A stretch of DNA of 64,000 nucleotides from Actinomadura spongiicola (GTDB taxonomy: Bacteria > Actinomycetota > Actinomycetes > Streptosporangiales > Streptosporangiaceae): contig NZ_QVNQ01000001.1 in NCBI RefSeq assembly GCF_003432485.1, forward strand, positions 744,001 to 808,000. Direction: 5' to 3'. Every line of letters begins with the position of its first letter. Position 1 is the stretch's first letter. This document shows positions 36,116-44,960 of the stretch, piece by piece. The notes beneath the pieces were generated by a model. The model was not told the origin of the DNA. It searched no databases and was given only the letters and a program-made list of their open reading frames with translations. The translations under genes and the position numbers were made by a program.

Positions 36116-37000
36116 ATGCCACGCCCCGAGAGCCCGACCGTCCGCCGGATCATGTTGGGCATCCGGCTCCGTGCCCTACGCACCCGCGCTGGCGTCGCGG
36201 CGGACGACGCGGCCCGCCACATCGCCCGGACGGACTCGACCATCAGCCGGATGGAGACGGGCCAGAGTTCTGTGCCCGCCCGTGTCCTCGAACGCCTCGT
36301 GGAGCTGTACGGCGCGACGCCGGAGGAGATCGCCCAACTGACCGAACTGGCGAAGGCCGCCCGGCAACGCGGCTGGTGGCAACGCTACGGCGAGGTCCTC
36401 CACCCGGGTTTCGAGTTCTACCTCGGCCTAGAAGCCGAGGCCACGGAGATGCACGCCTACGTCAGTGAGTGGGTGCCGGGCATCCTCCAGAGTCCTGAGT
36501 ACGCCCGTGCGGTGTTGTCGGTCGAGCCTCGTCCCCCATCGGAGGAAGAGATCCAAGCTCGCATCGAGGCCCGCACCGCTCGACAGGCGATTCTGAGCGG
36601 AGACGACCCACTTCAGTATTGGGTTGTGCTCGACGAATCCGTCCTTCACCGCGCCGTCGGAAGCTCTCAGATCATGGCTGAGCAGTTGCGTGTTCTCCTC
36701 ACTCAGGCCCGACGCCGCAACATCAAGGTGCAGGTCCTGCCGTTCTCGATCGGGGCGCACCCTGGGACATGCGGTTCGTTCACACTGCTTACCCTCGACT
36801 TGGGAGACGCTGCCGTGTCCGAATACGTCTACGTCGAGAACCGCGCAGGCTCGCTGCTGATGGACAAGGTGCCCGAGGTCGAGACCCATCGGCTGGCGTT
36901 CGACTCTCTGCGAGCCCAGGCATTGAGTCCTCGGGACTCGATCGCCATGATTGAGAAGATTGCCACAGACTGGGAGCAGCCAGAGAGGTTGGGCGGATGA
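36116..37000 (+). CDS. XRE-family regulator with DUF5753 (WhiJ-like)
   Basis: 294-aa helix-turn-helix protein. The HTH lies at about 12-65 (VRRIMLGIRLRALRTRAGVA, STISRMETGQ). The DUF5753 ligand-type domain follows (YVSEWVPGILQSPEYARAVL, KVQVLPFSIGAHPGTCGSFT). ATG 36116 has a near-perfect AAGGAGGTG site. The stop overlaps the DUF397 gene start (ATGATG). In Streptomyces, WhiJ-type XRE proteins work with small DUF397 partners in developmental control; the same logic is likely here. Confidence 0.93.
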   Translation: MPRPESPTVRRIMLGIRLRALRTRAGVAADDAARHIARTDSTISRMETGQSSVPARVLERLVELYGATPEEIAQLTELAKAARQRGWWQRYGEVLHPGFEFYLGLEAEATEMHAYVSEWVPGILQSPEYARAVLSVEPRPPSEEEIQARIEARTARQAILSGDDPLQYWVVLDESVLHRAVGSSQIMAEQLRVLLTQARRRNIKVQVLPFSIGAHPGTCGSFTLLTLDLGDAAVSEYVYVENRAGSLLMDKVPEVETHRLAFDSLRAQALSPRDSIAMIEKIATDWEQPERLGG

Positions 37001-37188
37001 TGGGGCGTGAGTGGCGAAAGAGTTCCTACAGCGGCAGCACGGGTGGGGACTGTGTGGAAGTAGCGTCACTTGGTGATGCGAATGCTGTGCGGGACTCCAA
37101 GAATCCGGAGGGCAGCGTCCTGACGCTGGACCGGGACGCGTGGTCGGCGATGATCTCGCAGATCAAGCAGGGCGCGTACGACCTTTAG
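36997..37188 (+). CDS. DUF397 small regulatory protein
   Basis: 63-aa DUF397 protein: WRKSSYSGSTGGDCVEVASL, AVRDSKNPEGSVLTLDRDAW and a C-terminal ISQIKQGAYDL. All family blocks are present. It is translationally coupled to the XRE gene. DUF397 proteins antagonise or assist the partner XRE repressor. Confidence 0.92.
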   Translation: MMGREWRKSSYSGSTGGDCVEVASLGDANAVRDSKNPEGSVLTLDRDAWSAMISQIKQGAYDL

Positions 37189-37279
37189 TTTCGGCTGCTG
37201 CCGGGTAGCCACATGCCGCGTCTTTCTTCAGACTGCGGCATGTGGCTAGTTTCTGCTCATGGAGACGAAGGAGTACTAG

Positions 37280-37484
37280 ATGATCAGTGCTGACCTTGAT
37301 CGTGTCGTCTTTCCACAAGAGCAGCTACAACGAAGGCGCTAACGGCTGCGTGGAAGCGGGCGTCCTTCACTCTCAGCGTCTCGTTCGAGACTCCAAGAAC
37401 CCGGAGGGTGGCTTCTTAACCTTGGAGCGGGACGCGTTGGCAGCCCTGCTGACCGAGATCAAGCGGGGCTCGTACGACCTTTGA
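37280..37484 (+). pseudogene. Second DUF397 gene with probable one-base frameshift
   Basis: The family C-terminal part HKSSYNEGANGCVEAGVLHS through TEIKRGSYDL is intact from about 37314. The well-placed start ATG 37280 (AAGGAG 8 bp before) opens MISADLDRVVF in a different frame. Removing one base near 37308-37313 joins MISADLDRVVF to HKSSYNEG and gives a normal DUF397 protein. GTG 37287 in the downstream frame could still start a 65-aa protein with an odd N-terminus. A true mutation, a sequencing error or the GTG start cannot be told apart here. Confidence 0.65.
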
Positions 37485-37576
37485 CTTGGGTCCGCCCGCG
37501 TTCATGGGTTGAGTTGTTGGTTGTGCATCGCCGCTGCGGTGGTGGGAGTTCGTGGTTGGTGCGCGGCGGCATGGTG

Positions 37577-38041
37577 CTATGCCGGGCGGTGCAGGTAGGC
37601 CTCGATGCGGTCTAGGGCTCCGACCCAGACCTCGTCCGTGAAGAAGTCGCGGAGTTCGGGGGTGGGGAAGCCGCTTTGGACGGCCGTGAACAAGGTGCCG
37701 CCTTCGTGTTCCTCGAAGGTGATCTCGATGGTGGTGGTCATGGTCATGCCATCGGGAGTGCTGCCGACGGACTCGGTGACCAGGCGGTGTGGACGGTCGA
37801 TCTCCAGGAAGGTCTGTGTCTCGCGGAAGAGGTTGTCGGCGTCCGGGCCCCAGACCGCGGTTTGCCGTCCTCCGACGCGTAGGTCGACCTCGATCTCGAC
37901 GATGCCGGGCTCCTCGTCGAGGATGCTGAACCAGATCTTCTGCTTCTCGGCGTCGGTGTAGGCGTCGAAGACCTCCTCTGGAGTCGCGGGCAGTACACGG
38001 CTCGTGCGCAGCTGGAGGGTCTCGGTGTCGTTTCGCGTCAT
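37577..38041 (-). CDS. SRPBCC / AHSA1-like domain protein
   Basis: 154-aa START-like fold protein (LRTSRVLPATPEEVFDAYTD, RPHRLVTESVGSTPDGMTMT, TTIEITFEEHEGGTLF). These bind hydrophobic ligands or assist Hsp90; in bacteria they often pair with an ArsR regulator, as here. ATG 38041 overlaps the ArsR stop (ATGA). No catalytic assignment is possible. Confidence 0.9.
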   Translation of the reverse strand: MTRNDTETLQLRTSRVLPATPEEVFDAYTDAEKQKIWFSILDEEPGIVEIEVDLRVGGRQTAVWGPDADNLFRETQTFLEIDRPHRLVTESVGSTPDGMTMTTTIEITFEEHEGGTLFTAVQSGFPTPELRDFFTDEVWVGALDRIEAYLHRPA

Positions 38042-38394
38042 CGCTCGGTGTCCTTCTCGGTGTTGTTAAGAGTGAAGTAGGCGTCCAGGCCGTCGAGGCG
38101 ACGTTCCCACAGGCGCTGGTAGAAGCTGATCCACGACATGGCGTCCTCAAGGCGTTCGGTTCCCAGCCGACACTGTCGCGATCGGCCGACCTTCGCGGTC
38201 GTGACCAGGCCTGCGTCTTCCAGGACCTGCACGTGCTTCTTCATGCCGGTGAGCGACATGCCGAATGGTTCGGCCAGCTCGCCGATCGTGGCGGGCCCCT
38301 GACCGAGCCGGATGAGGATCTGTCGCCGGGTCCGGTCCGCCAGGGCGGCGAACGTGCGATCAAGGACCTCTTGCTGAACCATGTGGTTCACCAT
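38038..38394 (-). CDS. ArsR-family transcriptional repressor
   Basis: 118-aa winged-helix regulator: FAALADRTRRQILIRLGQGP, ATIGELAEPFGMSLTGMKKH, then VQVLEDAGLVTTAKVGRSRQ. It lacks the ELCVCDL metal motif, so it belongs to the non-metal ArsR-SRPBCC class. ATG 38394 or 38382 could start. Palindromic half-sites overlap the start region and suggest autorepression of the two-gene operon. Confidence 0.92.
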   Translation of the reverse strand: MVNHMVQQEVLDRTFAALADRTRRQILIRLGQGPATIGELAEPFGMSLTGMKKHVQVLEDAGLVTTAKVGRSRQCRLGTERLEDAMSWISFYQRLWERRLDGLDAYFTLNNTEKDTER

Positions 38395-38407
38395 ACGACA
38401 CTGAACC
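38375..38407. promoter_or_regulatory. Triple TGAACC half-site at ArsR start (candidate operator)
   Basis: TGAACCATGTGGTTCA (38375-38390) is an inverted repeat with 7-bp arms. A third half-site TGAACC lies at 38402-38407. They cover the ArsR start codon and the bases just upstream. The arrangement suits cooperative binding by a dimeric repressor. Confidence 0.5.
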
Positions 38408-38668
38408 GATTGGTGCAATGTCCGGGTCGGTGGATGGTGGCCGACCGTCGCGGTGTACGGGAAACGTCGGCCGGTTCGCATCGACGGGAATGTGACCGAT
38501 TTGATCGGGGTCGTGTTTTCCGGTGTTTTTCAGCCTCGTTGTGGTTGAGCCTTTTGAGAATCTCGGGAGTGACCTAGAGTGATCATGGCGATTCGGTCCG
38601 AAGTAACGGCTCTGGATTCTTGAGTTTCTCAATCGGGAGAGTGATGGACGGGATAGGTTGCGGGATTT

Positions 38669-40243
38669 ATGGATGCGTTCTTGCGGGATGGGCACCCGCT
38701 CCTCGGTCACGTGCCGGGACCCTTGGTCCTCGCGAGTCACGACGGGACGATCTGGGCGGCCGGTGGCGGTCGCGGCGCGAGTTCGGTGTTGCGGTTCGAG
38801 GCCGAGGGCTGGCGCGCATGGCCGGTCGGTGCCAACGGTTTGCGTGCGGTGCTGCCGCTCGACGACCGGATCGCCGTCGTCGCGGGCGAACACGGCTACC
38901 TCGCGATCGTCGAGTATTCGAGTGGGGACATAGTCGTCAGTGAAGTCGACACAGAGCAAAGCGGCTGCTTGTTCGGCCTGACCCGGATTGGTGACCTGAT
39001 CTGGGTCACCGGAGAAAAAGGTTTCGTCGCCGCGCTCGATCCCCAGACCCGTGTACTACAAGCGCAGCCGCGATTCACCAAAAAGCGCCTTGCCCGCGCG
39101 GTGGTCGCTCCCGACGGCGAACCGGTGTTCGTCGCCGGTCGCAAGCTGATACGGCGCCTTCCTGACGGCACCACCGACCCGATACTCATCGGGCGTGCGC
39201 GGTTGAACGGTCTCGCCTACGCACCCGACGGCGGCTTCGCGGTGGCCGGTGACGCGGGCCAGCTCTACCTGGCAGCGCCAGGTCAGTCGCCCGAGCCGTG
39301 CAGTGGCGTTCCCGCGCTGGATCTGGAATGCCTAATCTACGATCCGCGGCGGGACGGCTTCCTGGTCGTCGGCGAGGACGGCTACGTCGGAGCGCTCGGC
39401 CGCGACGGCGTCTTGCAGCCGTTGCCCGCCGCGCAACCGCCGTACCGCCTCACCAGCATCCTGCCCTGGGGTGATGGCCACCTGTACGCCGGTTGGTTCG
39501 AGGAAGGACCGCCCTACCAGTTCTGTGGCGCGCTGTACTTCGACGGCGACGACCCCCCCGGCAAGGTGTACCGGGCGCCGCGTCAGGACTTCGGCCCGCC
39601 GAGGACGCGCACCGTCGGTCGTTCCGGCCGTCCACCGCTCGCGATCGACGCCTACGAGAAGATCCCGATCGACGAGGCCCAACGGCGCATGCCCGAGGTG
39701 GAATGGCCCGACCACGGCTTCTCGTTCAACGAGGTCCGCTTCTACGAGGGCGATGTCCACGTCGCCGACACCGACGCACTGTTCGGCGATCACAGGAAAA
39801 ACTACGGGGTCGCGATCCTCGGAGACCTGATCGTCGACGGGACGCTCGACGCCACCGCGGGCGGCGACGGCTACGGCAGCCTCCTGGCCGTCCAGGGCGA
39901 CGTGGGGGCCCACGCCGCGATACTCCGCTACGGCATCAACGCCACGATCAGCGGCACACTCGAAGTCGCCACCGTCCTGATGTGCTCCCACGGCGACGAC
40001 GGAGGCGCCCTCGTGGCCGAGGTGATCCGCACCCAAGTACTTCACTACTCGGCCTACTTCGCCAAGCCCGAGGCCAAGATCGACGCATTCTGCGTCGGCA
40101 ATGTCTACGGCGATATCAGCTTTCCACCGAAACGCGCCAAGGAGGTGTTCGTCGCCGACGTCCTCGACGAGTACGGCTACCTCGATGAGAATACGGCGAG
40201 GGACTGGCTTTGTGAGGGCAGGTCGATCCTGCGCGACGAGTGA
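38669..40243 (+). CDS. Propeller-like plus bactofilin-like beta-solenoid protein
   Basis: 524 aa, no firm family. Residues 1-300 are six or so beta-propeller-like repeats (GPLVLASHDGTIWAAGGGRG, DLIWVTGEKGFVAALDPQTR, GFLVVGEDGYVGALGRDGVL). Residues about 350-500 resemble the beta-solenoid region of the 43187 gene (VAILGDLIVDGTLDA, LLAVQGDVGAHAAILRYG), with the same GDLxVDGxL pattern. There is no signal peptide. ATG 38669 is within a low-score ribosome context. Likely cytosolic; role unknown. Confidence 0.72.
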   Translation: MDAFLRDGHPLLGHVPGPLVLASHDGTIWAAGGGRGASSVLRFEAEGWRAWPVGANGLRAVLPLDDRIAVVAGEHGYLAIVEYSSGDIVVSEVDTEQSGCLFGLTRIGDLIWVTGEKGFVAALDPQTRVLQAQPRFTKKRLARAVVAPDGEPVFVAGRKLIRRLPDGTTDPILIGRARLNGLAYAPDGGFAVAGDAGQLYLAAPGQSPEPCSGVPALDLECLIYDPRRDGFLVVGEDGYVGALGRDGVLQPLPAAQPPYRLTSILPWGDGHLYAGWFEEGPPYQFCGALYFDGDDPPGKVYRAPRQDFGPPRTRTVGRSGRPPLAIDAYEKIPIDEAQRRMPEVEWPDHGFSFNEVRFYEGDVHVADTDALFGDHRKNYGVAILGDLIVDGTLDATAGGDGYGSLLAVQGDVGAHAAILRYGINATISGTLEVATVLMCSHGDDGGALVAEVIRTQVLHYSAYFAKPEAKIDAFCVGNVYGDISFPPKRAKEVFVADVLDEYGYLDENTARDWLCEGRSILRDE

Positions 40244-40297
40244 GTTCGCCACCGCCGGTGTTTGGCCGCTCGTGGGGGCTGTGCGTAGCTTTTGACC

Positions 40298-41146
40298 ATG
40301 GATGAGCTAGACCTTCTCAAGCGCTCCGATGGTCCGGTCACCCGCGGCGGGCTCGTCCGCGATCTGGGCGAGTTGGGGTTGGCCGAGGGCGACATCGTCA
40401 TGTTCCACACCGCGATGTCGGCGCTGGGGTACGTCGCCGGTGGGCCCCAGACGATCATCAATGCGCTGCGGGACGTGGTCGGCGCGCGGGGCACGTTGAT
40501 GGTCACCTGCGGCTGGAACGACGCCCCGCCCTACGACTTCACCGACTGGCCCGAAGAGTGGCAGGCCGCCGTGCGTGCCGAGCACCCCGCGTACGACCTG
40601 CTGCTCAGCGAGGCCGACCACAACAACGGCCGGTTGCCCGAGGCCCTGCGCCGGTGGCCGGGTGCGGTACGCAGTCGTCACCCCGACGTCAGCTTCGCCG
40701 CACTCGGCCCGGCGGCCCACCTCCTCATGGACGATCACCCGTGGGACGACCCGCACGGCCCCGGCAGCCCGCTGGCCCGCCTGACCGCCGAGGGCGGCCG
40801 GGTCCTCCTGCTGGGCGCGCCGCTCGACACCCTGACGCTTCTGCACCACGCGGAGGCCCTGGCCGAAGCGCCGGGAAAGCGGTTCGTCGACTACCAGCAG
40901 CCCATCACCGTGGACGGCGAGCGCGTCTGGCGACGCTTCCACGACATCGACTCCGAGAACGGCGCCTTCGACTACACCCCGGTCGTGCCCGAGGGCCAGG
41001 ACCCCTTCGAGGCCATCGCCCGCGACATGCTCGCCGCCGGACACGGACGACAAGGACGGGTCGGCGCCTCGACCAGCTACCTGTTCGAGGCGCCCGACGT
41101 CGTCAGCTTCGGCGTCAACTGGATCGAGAGCAAGCTCGCGCGATAG
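40298..41146 (+). CDS. Aminoglycoside N(3)-acetyltransferase family protein
   Basis: 282-aa member of the AAC(3) (antibiotic NAT) fold. Signatures include LAEGDIVMFHTAMSALGYV, GARGTLMVTCGWND, RSRHPDVSFAALGPAAH and LLLGAPLDTLTLLHHAE. The catalytic His/Asp region looks intact. Family members acetylate the 3-amino group of aminoglycosides; chromosomal copies often have other substrates, so resistance is not implied. ATG 40298 is chosen over TTG 40292. Confidence 0.9.
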   Translation: MDELDLLKRSDGPVTRGGLVRDLGELGLAEGDIVMFHTAMSALGYVAGGPQTIINALRDVVGARGTLMVTCGWNDAPPYDFTDWPEEWQAAVRAEHPAYDLLLSEADHNNGRLPEALRRWPGAVRSRHPDVSFAALGPAAHLLMDDHPWDDPHGPGSPLARLTAEGGRVLLLGAPLDTLTLLHHAEALAEAPGKRFVDYQQPITVDGERVWRRFHDIDSENGAFDYTPVVPEGQDPFEAIARDMLAAGHGRQGRVGASTSYLFEAPDVVSFGVNWIESKLAR

Positions 41147-41160
41147 CCCAGAACCAGCGG

Positions 41161-42828
41161 TCAATCACTTCGGACGGGCTCGCTCGCCGGTGACTGGACG
41201 GTGTTCCCGAAATGGTCGGTAGCGCGAATGGTGTAGGTATGGGTGCTGCCGGACGCCAGACCGCTGTCGGTGTGGTCAAGCATCTTCAGATCCCAGAACC
41301 GCGAGGCCGAGTTGCGCGTGTGGACGACGGTGGTTCCGTCGCGAACGACCTGGTAGGTCAGGTTTCTGTTGTCGCGGTCCCAGGTCTGGCGCCAGGTGAT
41401 TCTCAAGGTGCCGGTGGTGCCGTCCGGCTTGGTGACCGTGGGCTTGGCGATCGGTTCGGGCGGGTTGACGTCCTCGGCCGCGGCGAGGGTCCCGAAGCGG
41501 GTCAGCCCCTGCTGGGGTCGCTGGTTCACGGTGGTGAAGTCGCCGCCGACCCACAGGTAGCGGTTGTTGTTGTCGATGGCGCGCGGGCCCTGGCCGCCAT
41601 CGGCCGCGGCGTTGGTGTCGGGGAACCAGTGCAGGATCGGCGGGGTGTCGTGCTTCGCCGGGTCCGGGACGGCGGGCTCGGCGAGGAGACGTTGGTGGCC
41701 GTCGTCGTCCAGTTCGGGGAAACCGTCGGGCTGGCTGGAGCAGTCGTGGGCGTGGGAGCCGGTGTAGAGCACGCCGTCCAGCAGCCCGATGGCCTCGCTG
41801 CCACCCCTGCACCGGTCGATCCAGCGCAGAACTCCGCCGTTCGGGTCGACGGCCATACGTCCGTCAAAAGCTCCCGTGCCCGCGGCGCTGACATAGACGC
41901 TGTCGGTGGCGGCGTCGGCGACGAGGTCGGTGGCCCAGGAGTGGCGGGTGTCGTCGATGCGCTCCAGACCGGTCTCCCAGGGGGCGCTGGTGCCGGTGGC
42001 GTCGGTGCGGACGGAGCCCAGGCCGTGCGGGGGCCTGCCGTTGAGGGTGTCGAACTTGCCGCCGATGACGACCTGGGACCCGTCAGGCGAGACGACCATG
42101 GACATGACACGGGCGTCGGCGATCGGAGCCCAGCCGGTGAGGGCCCCGGTAGCGGTGTCGAAGGCGGCCAGAAGCTGACGGGCGGTGCCGTCCACGCTGG
42201 TGAAGGTGCCTCCCGCGTACACGGTGGTCGCGGTCACGGCGAGAGTCTCCACGGACCCGTCGATGTCATGCCGCAACCCCGTGAGCTGCCCGCCGGGCAG
42301 GGCGAAGGACGCGATCCGGGGCCGCGACTGCCCATTGACCGTGGCGAACTTCCCGGACACGTACAGGGTGCGGCCATCGGGCGTCACCGCAAGGTCCTGA
42401 ACGATGTCCTCTTTGGCGTTCTTAGCCTGAATGTCGGGATTGAAGGGGAGTGGCTCCCCGGTGGTGGCGTTGAAGGCGGCCACGTTGTTGCGGCGCAGCT
42501 CCCGCGGATCGCCGGGGCTCGTACCGGGTGGACGGATCGCGGTGAAAGTGCCGCCGACATAGACGGCGTCACCGACCACCTTCACGGTCCAGACCGTGCC
42601 GTTGGTCTGCCAGGTGGGCAACGGGTCGGCGGTCACGGTCGGCGGTTCCCCCGCCGGTGGCGCGGTGTCGGCCGCCGCCGACGGCACGCCGAGCGCGGTC
42701 GTGGCGCCGAGCGCCACGATCGCGACGGCATGACGAACGCGCGGATGCGGCGAGTGAACCGGTAAGAGCCGGGCACAGAGAGCATCAGAACCTGCCCATG
42801 AGTGTCGCGGTCTGGTCGCGATGATCAT
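41161..42828 (-). CDS. Secreted beta-propeller protein with fibronectin III tail
   Basis: About 555 aa. A signal-like hydrophobic segment (AVAIVALGATTALGVPSAAA) sits after a long basic N-terminus. The mature protein carries delta-60/PQQ-like propeller repeats (DAVYVGGTFTAI, GRTLYVSGKFATVNG, TTVYAGGTFTSVDG, SQVVIGGKFDTLNG, YLWVGGDFTTVNQ). A C-terminal Fn3 domain follows (TYQVVRDGTTVVHTR, STHTYTIRATDHFGN). No catalytic site is seen. ATG 42828 or in-frame codons up to 42969 could start it; the N-terminus is uncertain. Convergent with the AAC(3) gene. Confidence 0.82.
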   Translation of the reverse strand: MIIATRPRHSWAGSDALCARLLPVHSPHPRVRHAVAIVALGATTALGVPSAAADTAPPAGEPPTVTADPLPTWQTNGTVWTVKVVGDAVYVGGTFTAIRPPGTSPGDPRELRRNNVAAFNATTGEPLPFNPDIQAKNAKEDIVQDLAVTPDGRTLYVSGKFATVNGQSRPRIASFALPGGQLTGLRHDIDGSVETLAVTATTVYAGGTFTSVDGTARQLLAAFDTATGALTGWAPIADARVMSMVVSPDGSQVVIGGKFDTLNGRPPHGLGSVRTDATGTSAPWETGLERIDDTRHSWATDLVADAATDSVYVSAAGTGAFDGRMAVDPNGGVLRWIDRCRGGSEAIGLLDGVLYTGSHAHDCSSQPDGFPELDDDGHQRLLAEPAVPDPAKHDTPPILHWFPDTNAAADGGQGPRAIDNNNRYLWVGGDFTTVNQRPQQGLTRFGTLAAAEDVNPPEPIAKPTVTKPDGTTGTLRITWRQTWDRDNRNLTYQVVRDGTTVVHTRNSASRFWDLKMLDHTDSGLASGSTHTYTIRATDHFGNTVQSPASEPVRSD

Positions 42829-43186
42829 CACATCGCGGCCCCACTCCGAACAAGATGCAAGCTGACCGTTTTTGATATTTGAGGTCATCCAACCTGTCGA
42901 TGGCTGAGGCGTTCTCCTGTCGCGCGTGCGGACGCCTCCCTTGTCCGAGCGGTTGACATCGTGAGCCAACCCGGACTCAGTATTGCGCGACCGTGCTGCT
43001 CAGCAGACCACCACAGATGGTGACGGGCCACTTCGAGGGCTGGTGTTCCTCATCGTGAGGAGAACTAGCGTGCTGATGTACCCGGACAAGGGCACGGCCT
43101 ACCGGCGATGGTTTCGTGTCAGCGCGAAAGGGAGCGGCTGAATATCGCAGTGAGGGACGCAGATATGGACTCAGGGCCGGGGTGGA
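42829..43186. other. Gene-free interval
   Basis: About 360 bp with no gene that I can support. It holds the uncertain 5' end of the secreted propeller gene. A small hairpin, TCCTCATCGTGAGGA, occurs near 43046. Nothing else stands out. Confidence 0.5.
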
Positions 43187-43807
43187 CTATTTGAGGACGG
43201 GGAGTCCCGCGCGGAGCCGTTCGAGGAACTTATGGACGTCGACCGCGTCGCGTTCGCGGGAGACCACCTCCGGGACGAAAGCGTCGGCGATCTCGTCGGT
43301 GGTGAAGTCGATGTCGGCGTCGTTGAGGTAGCCGCGGAAGTGGAAGTTGTCGATGTGGCGGGCGCCGGGCGCGGTGACGCGCAGGTCGTGGTCGGAGTTG
43401 ATCACCCAGGGGGTGTCGATCGCGCCGGTGTCCAGGACGCCGTCGTTGTAGTAGCCGTAGACCAGGTAGGTGAAGACGCCGCCGTTGATGTAGATCTCGG
43501 CGTCGCCGCCCTCCAGGGTCTCGGCGCGAGTGGTGCCCCGAACGGACAGCGTGGGCCTGGTCTCGTAGAGGGCGATCGGCCCGTTCACCGTGAGGTTTCC
43601 GGTGATGTGGACGCCGTCGAATTCCTGCTCGACGATCCCCGTCACGGCTTTGAGGAAATCTCCTTCGACGACGACGTCTCCGTCCAACAAAGGGATCGTG
43701 TCGTACAGCCAGTCCCATTCGAAGCGCAGGCTGTCGCCGAGACGCGCGACGGCGTCCTCGTAACTGAGGAGTTCTGGAGCGGGATGGGTGATCATGTCGC
43801 TCACCAT
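43187..43807 (-). CDS. Bactofilin-like beta-solenoid domain protein
   Basis: 206 aa. The core has alternating strands with GDVVVEGDFLKAVTGIVEQE, GVHITGNLTVNGPIALYETR and YINGGVFTYLVYGYYNDGVL. The C-terminal helix is VDVHKFLERLRAGLPVLK. The repeat pattern resembles bactofilin/polymer-forming proteins and the C-terminal region of the 38669 gene. ATG 43807 follows GGAAAG; ATG 43795 is also possible. There is no transmembrane segment. Function unknown. Confidence 0.7.
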   Translation of the reverse strand: MVSDMITHPAPELLSYEDAVARLGDSLRFEWDWLYDTIPLLDGDVVVEGDFLKAVTGIVEQEFDGVHITGNLTVNGPIALYETRPTLSVRGTTRAETLEGGDAEIYINGGVFTYLVYGYYNDGVLDTGAIDTPWVINSDHDLRVTAPGARHIDNFHFRGYLNDADIDFTTDEIADAFVPEVVSRERDAVDVHKFLERLRAGLPVLK

Positions 43808-44049
43808 AGTTCTTTCCGGCCACGATTCGGGTTGTTTCCCGAAGACCCGGTCGCTGACTGTGTGTCGCGGGCTGTAACGGAATCGTCGACCATCGCCGAT
43901 TAGGGTCGTCCCCGAACCTTTCCTGGTTCTCGGGACGATGTTTCGCCGGATCGAGCGAGTCCGGGGCGATCCATGCCGGGACATGGACGTCCCGCGTGGA
44001 CCGTCCTGAATTGCAGCGCAGGTGCCGAGGCGGCTGGAACGCGGAACGG

Positions 44050-44385
44050 TCACAAGCCGAGGGAGGCGGCGAGACGTTTGGGGGCTGAGAGCCGCCACCC
44101 TTCGGTGACCAGCTCGGTCAGCTCCTCGGGTTCGACGTTCGCCAGCTTGATCGCCACCCAGGCGAAGCGACCCCCGGCCCAGGACGGGGAGAAGGTGTCC
44201 GGGTCTTCGGCGACGAGGGCGGCCTGCTCCTCGCGGGTCGCCTTCAGCATGACGATCCCTTCGGCCTCGTTCAGGTAGCAGAACCCCTTGTCGCGCACCC
44301 GGAAGCCGGTGTGGTCCGAGAACGCCTCCCGTTCGGTCACCTCTGGCAGGCCCAGCACGACCTGCAGGAACTCCTCGACGCGCAT
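44050..44385 (-). CDS. MmcQ/YjbR family protein
   Basis: 111-aa protein of the MmcQ/YjbR (CyaY-like fold) family: FLQVVLGLPEVTEREAFSDH, TGFRVRDKGFCYLNEAEGIV, RFAWVAIKLANVEPEELTEL and a final SAPKRLAASLGL. The family is thought to bind DNA, but its role is not settled. ATG 44385 gives the standard start. A monocistronic gene. Confidence 0.9.
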   Translation of the reverse strand: MRVEEFLQVVLGLPEVTEREAFSDHTGFRVRDKGFCYLNEAEGIVMLKATREEQAALVAEDPDTFSPSWAGGRFAWVAIKLANVEPEELTELVTEGWRLSAPKRLAASLGL

Positions 44386-44960
44386 ACCGAGAGATGTACC
44401 AGCCGGGTACGACACGCGGCCCGTCCACCGCACGAACGGATCCGGAATCCGGGCGGCACCGCCGCGTCGCCCACGGGAACGACTCGGCCACTCGTCCTGC
44501 CTCCTTGACCGGGCGCGCGTCCTGCTGGACGAATGGCAGTCGGTGACCGCCCAACCTTGGACATGTTCCTGAACTCGTCCTGCCGCTGGACCACAGATGG
44601 CCTCAGAGGCAACGATATGACGGACGTTGATGCTCTGAGAGGCGGACGAATGACTCGCCGTTTTCCGCTCCCCGGTGACGAACCGGCCAGACTGGTCGCC
44701 CCGTCCCGGCCGGTTGGTGGGAGGGGCATGCGCCCGCGAGACCTGCCGCGGCGCCGTACTCTCCTCCGCCCCGGTGTGACGCCGGCCCTGAAGGCGACGC
44801 GCGTGTCGGACGAGCGCGTCACATCCGCCGATGACCTAGACCCCGCGACGATCCTCGGCCCGCGGCGTCCGCCCGTCCCGCGCTTCGCGTCTCCGGCGGG
44901 ACCGCGCGACAGGGGCACGACCGGACGTCTGAACCGCGAGAGCGACCACGGGTCCCGCCC
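44386..44960. other. Long gene-free interval
   Basis: 575 bp. An open frame on the plus strand spans most of it, but the predicted protein is Arg/Pro-rich with no domain and no ribosome site. I see no RNA gene or mobile element. It may be decayed coding DNA. Confidence 0.45.

Noticed and set aside
43040..43060. Small hairpin TCCTCATCGTGAGGA as a terminator
   Set aside because: Only 6 bp of stem, no T run, and not placed just after a gene end.
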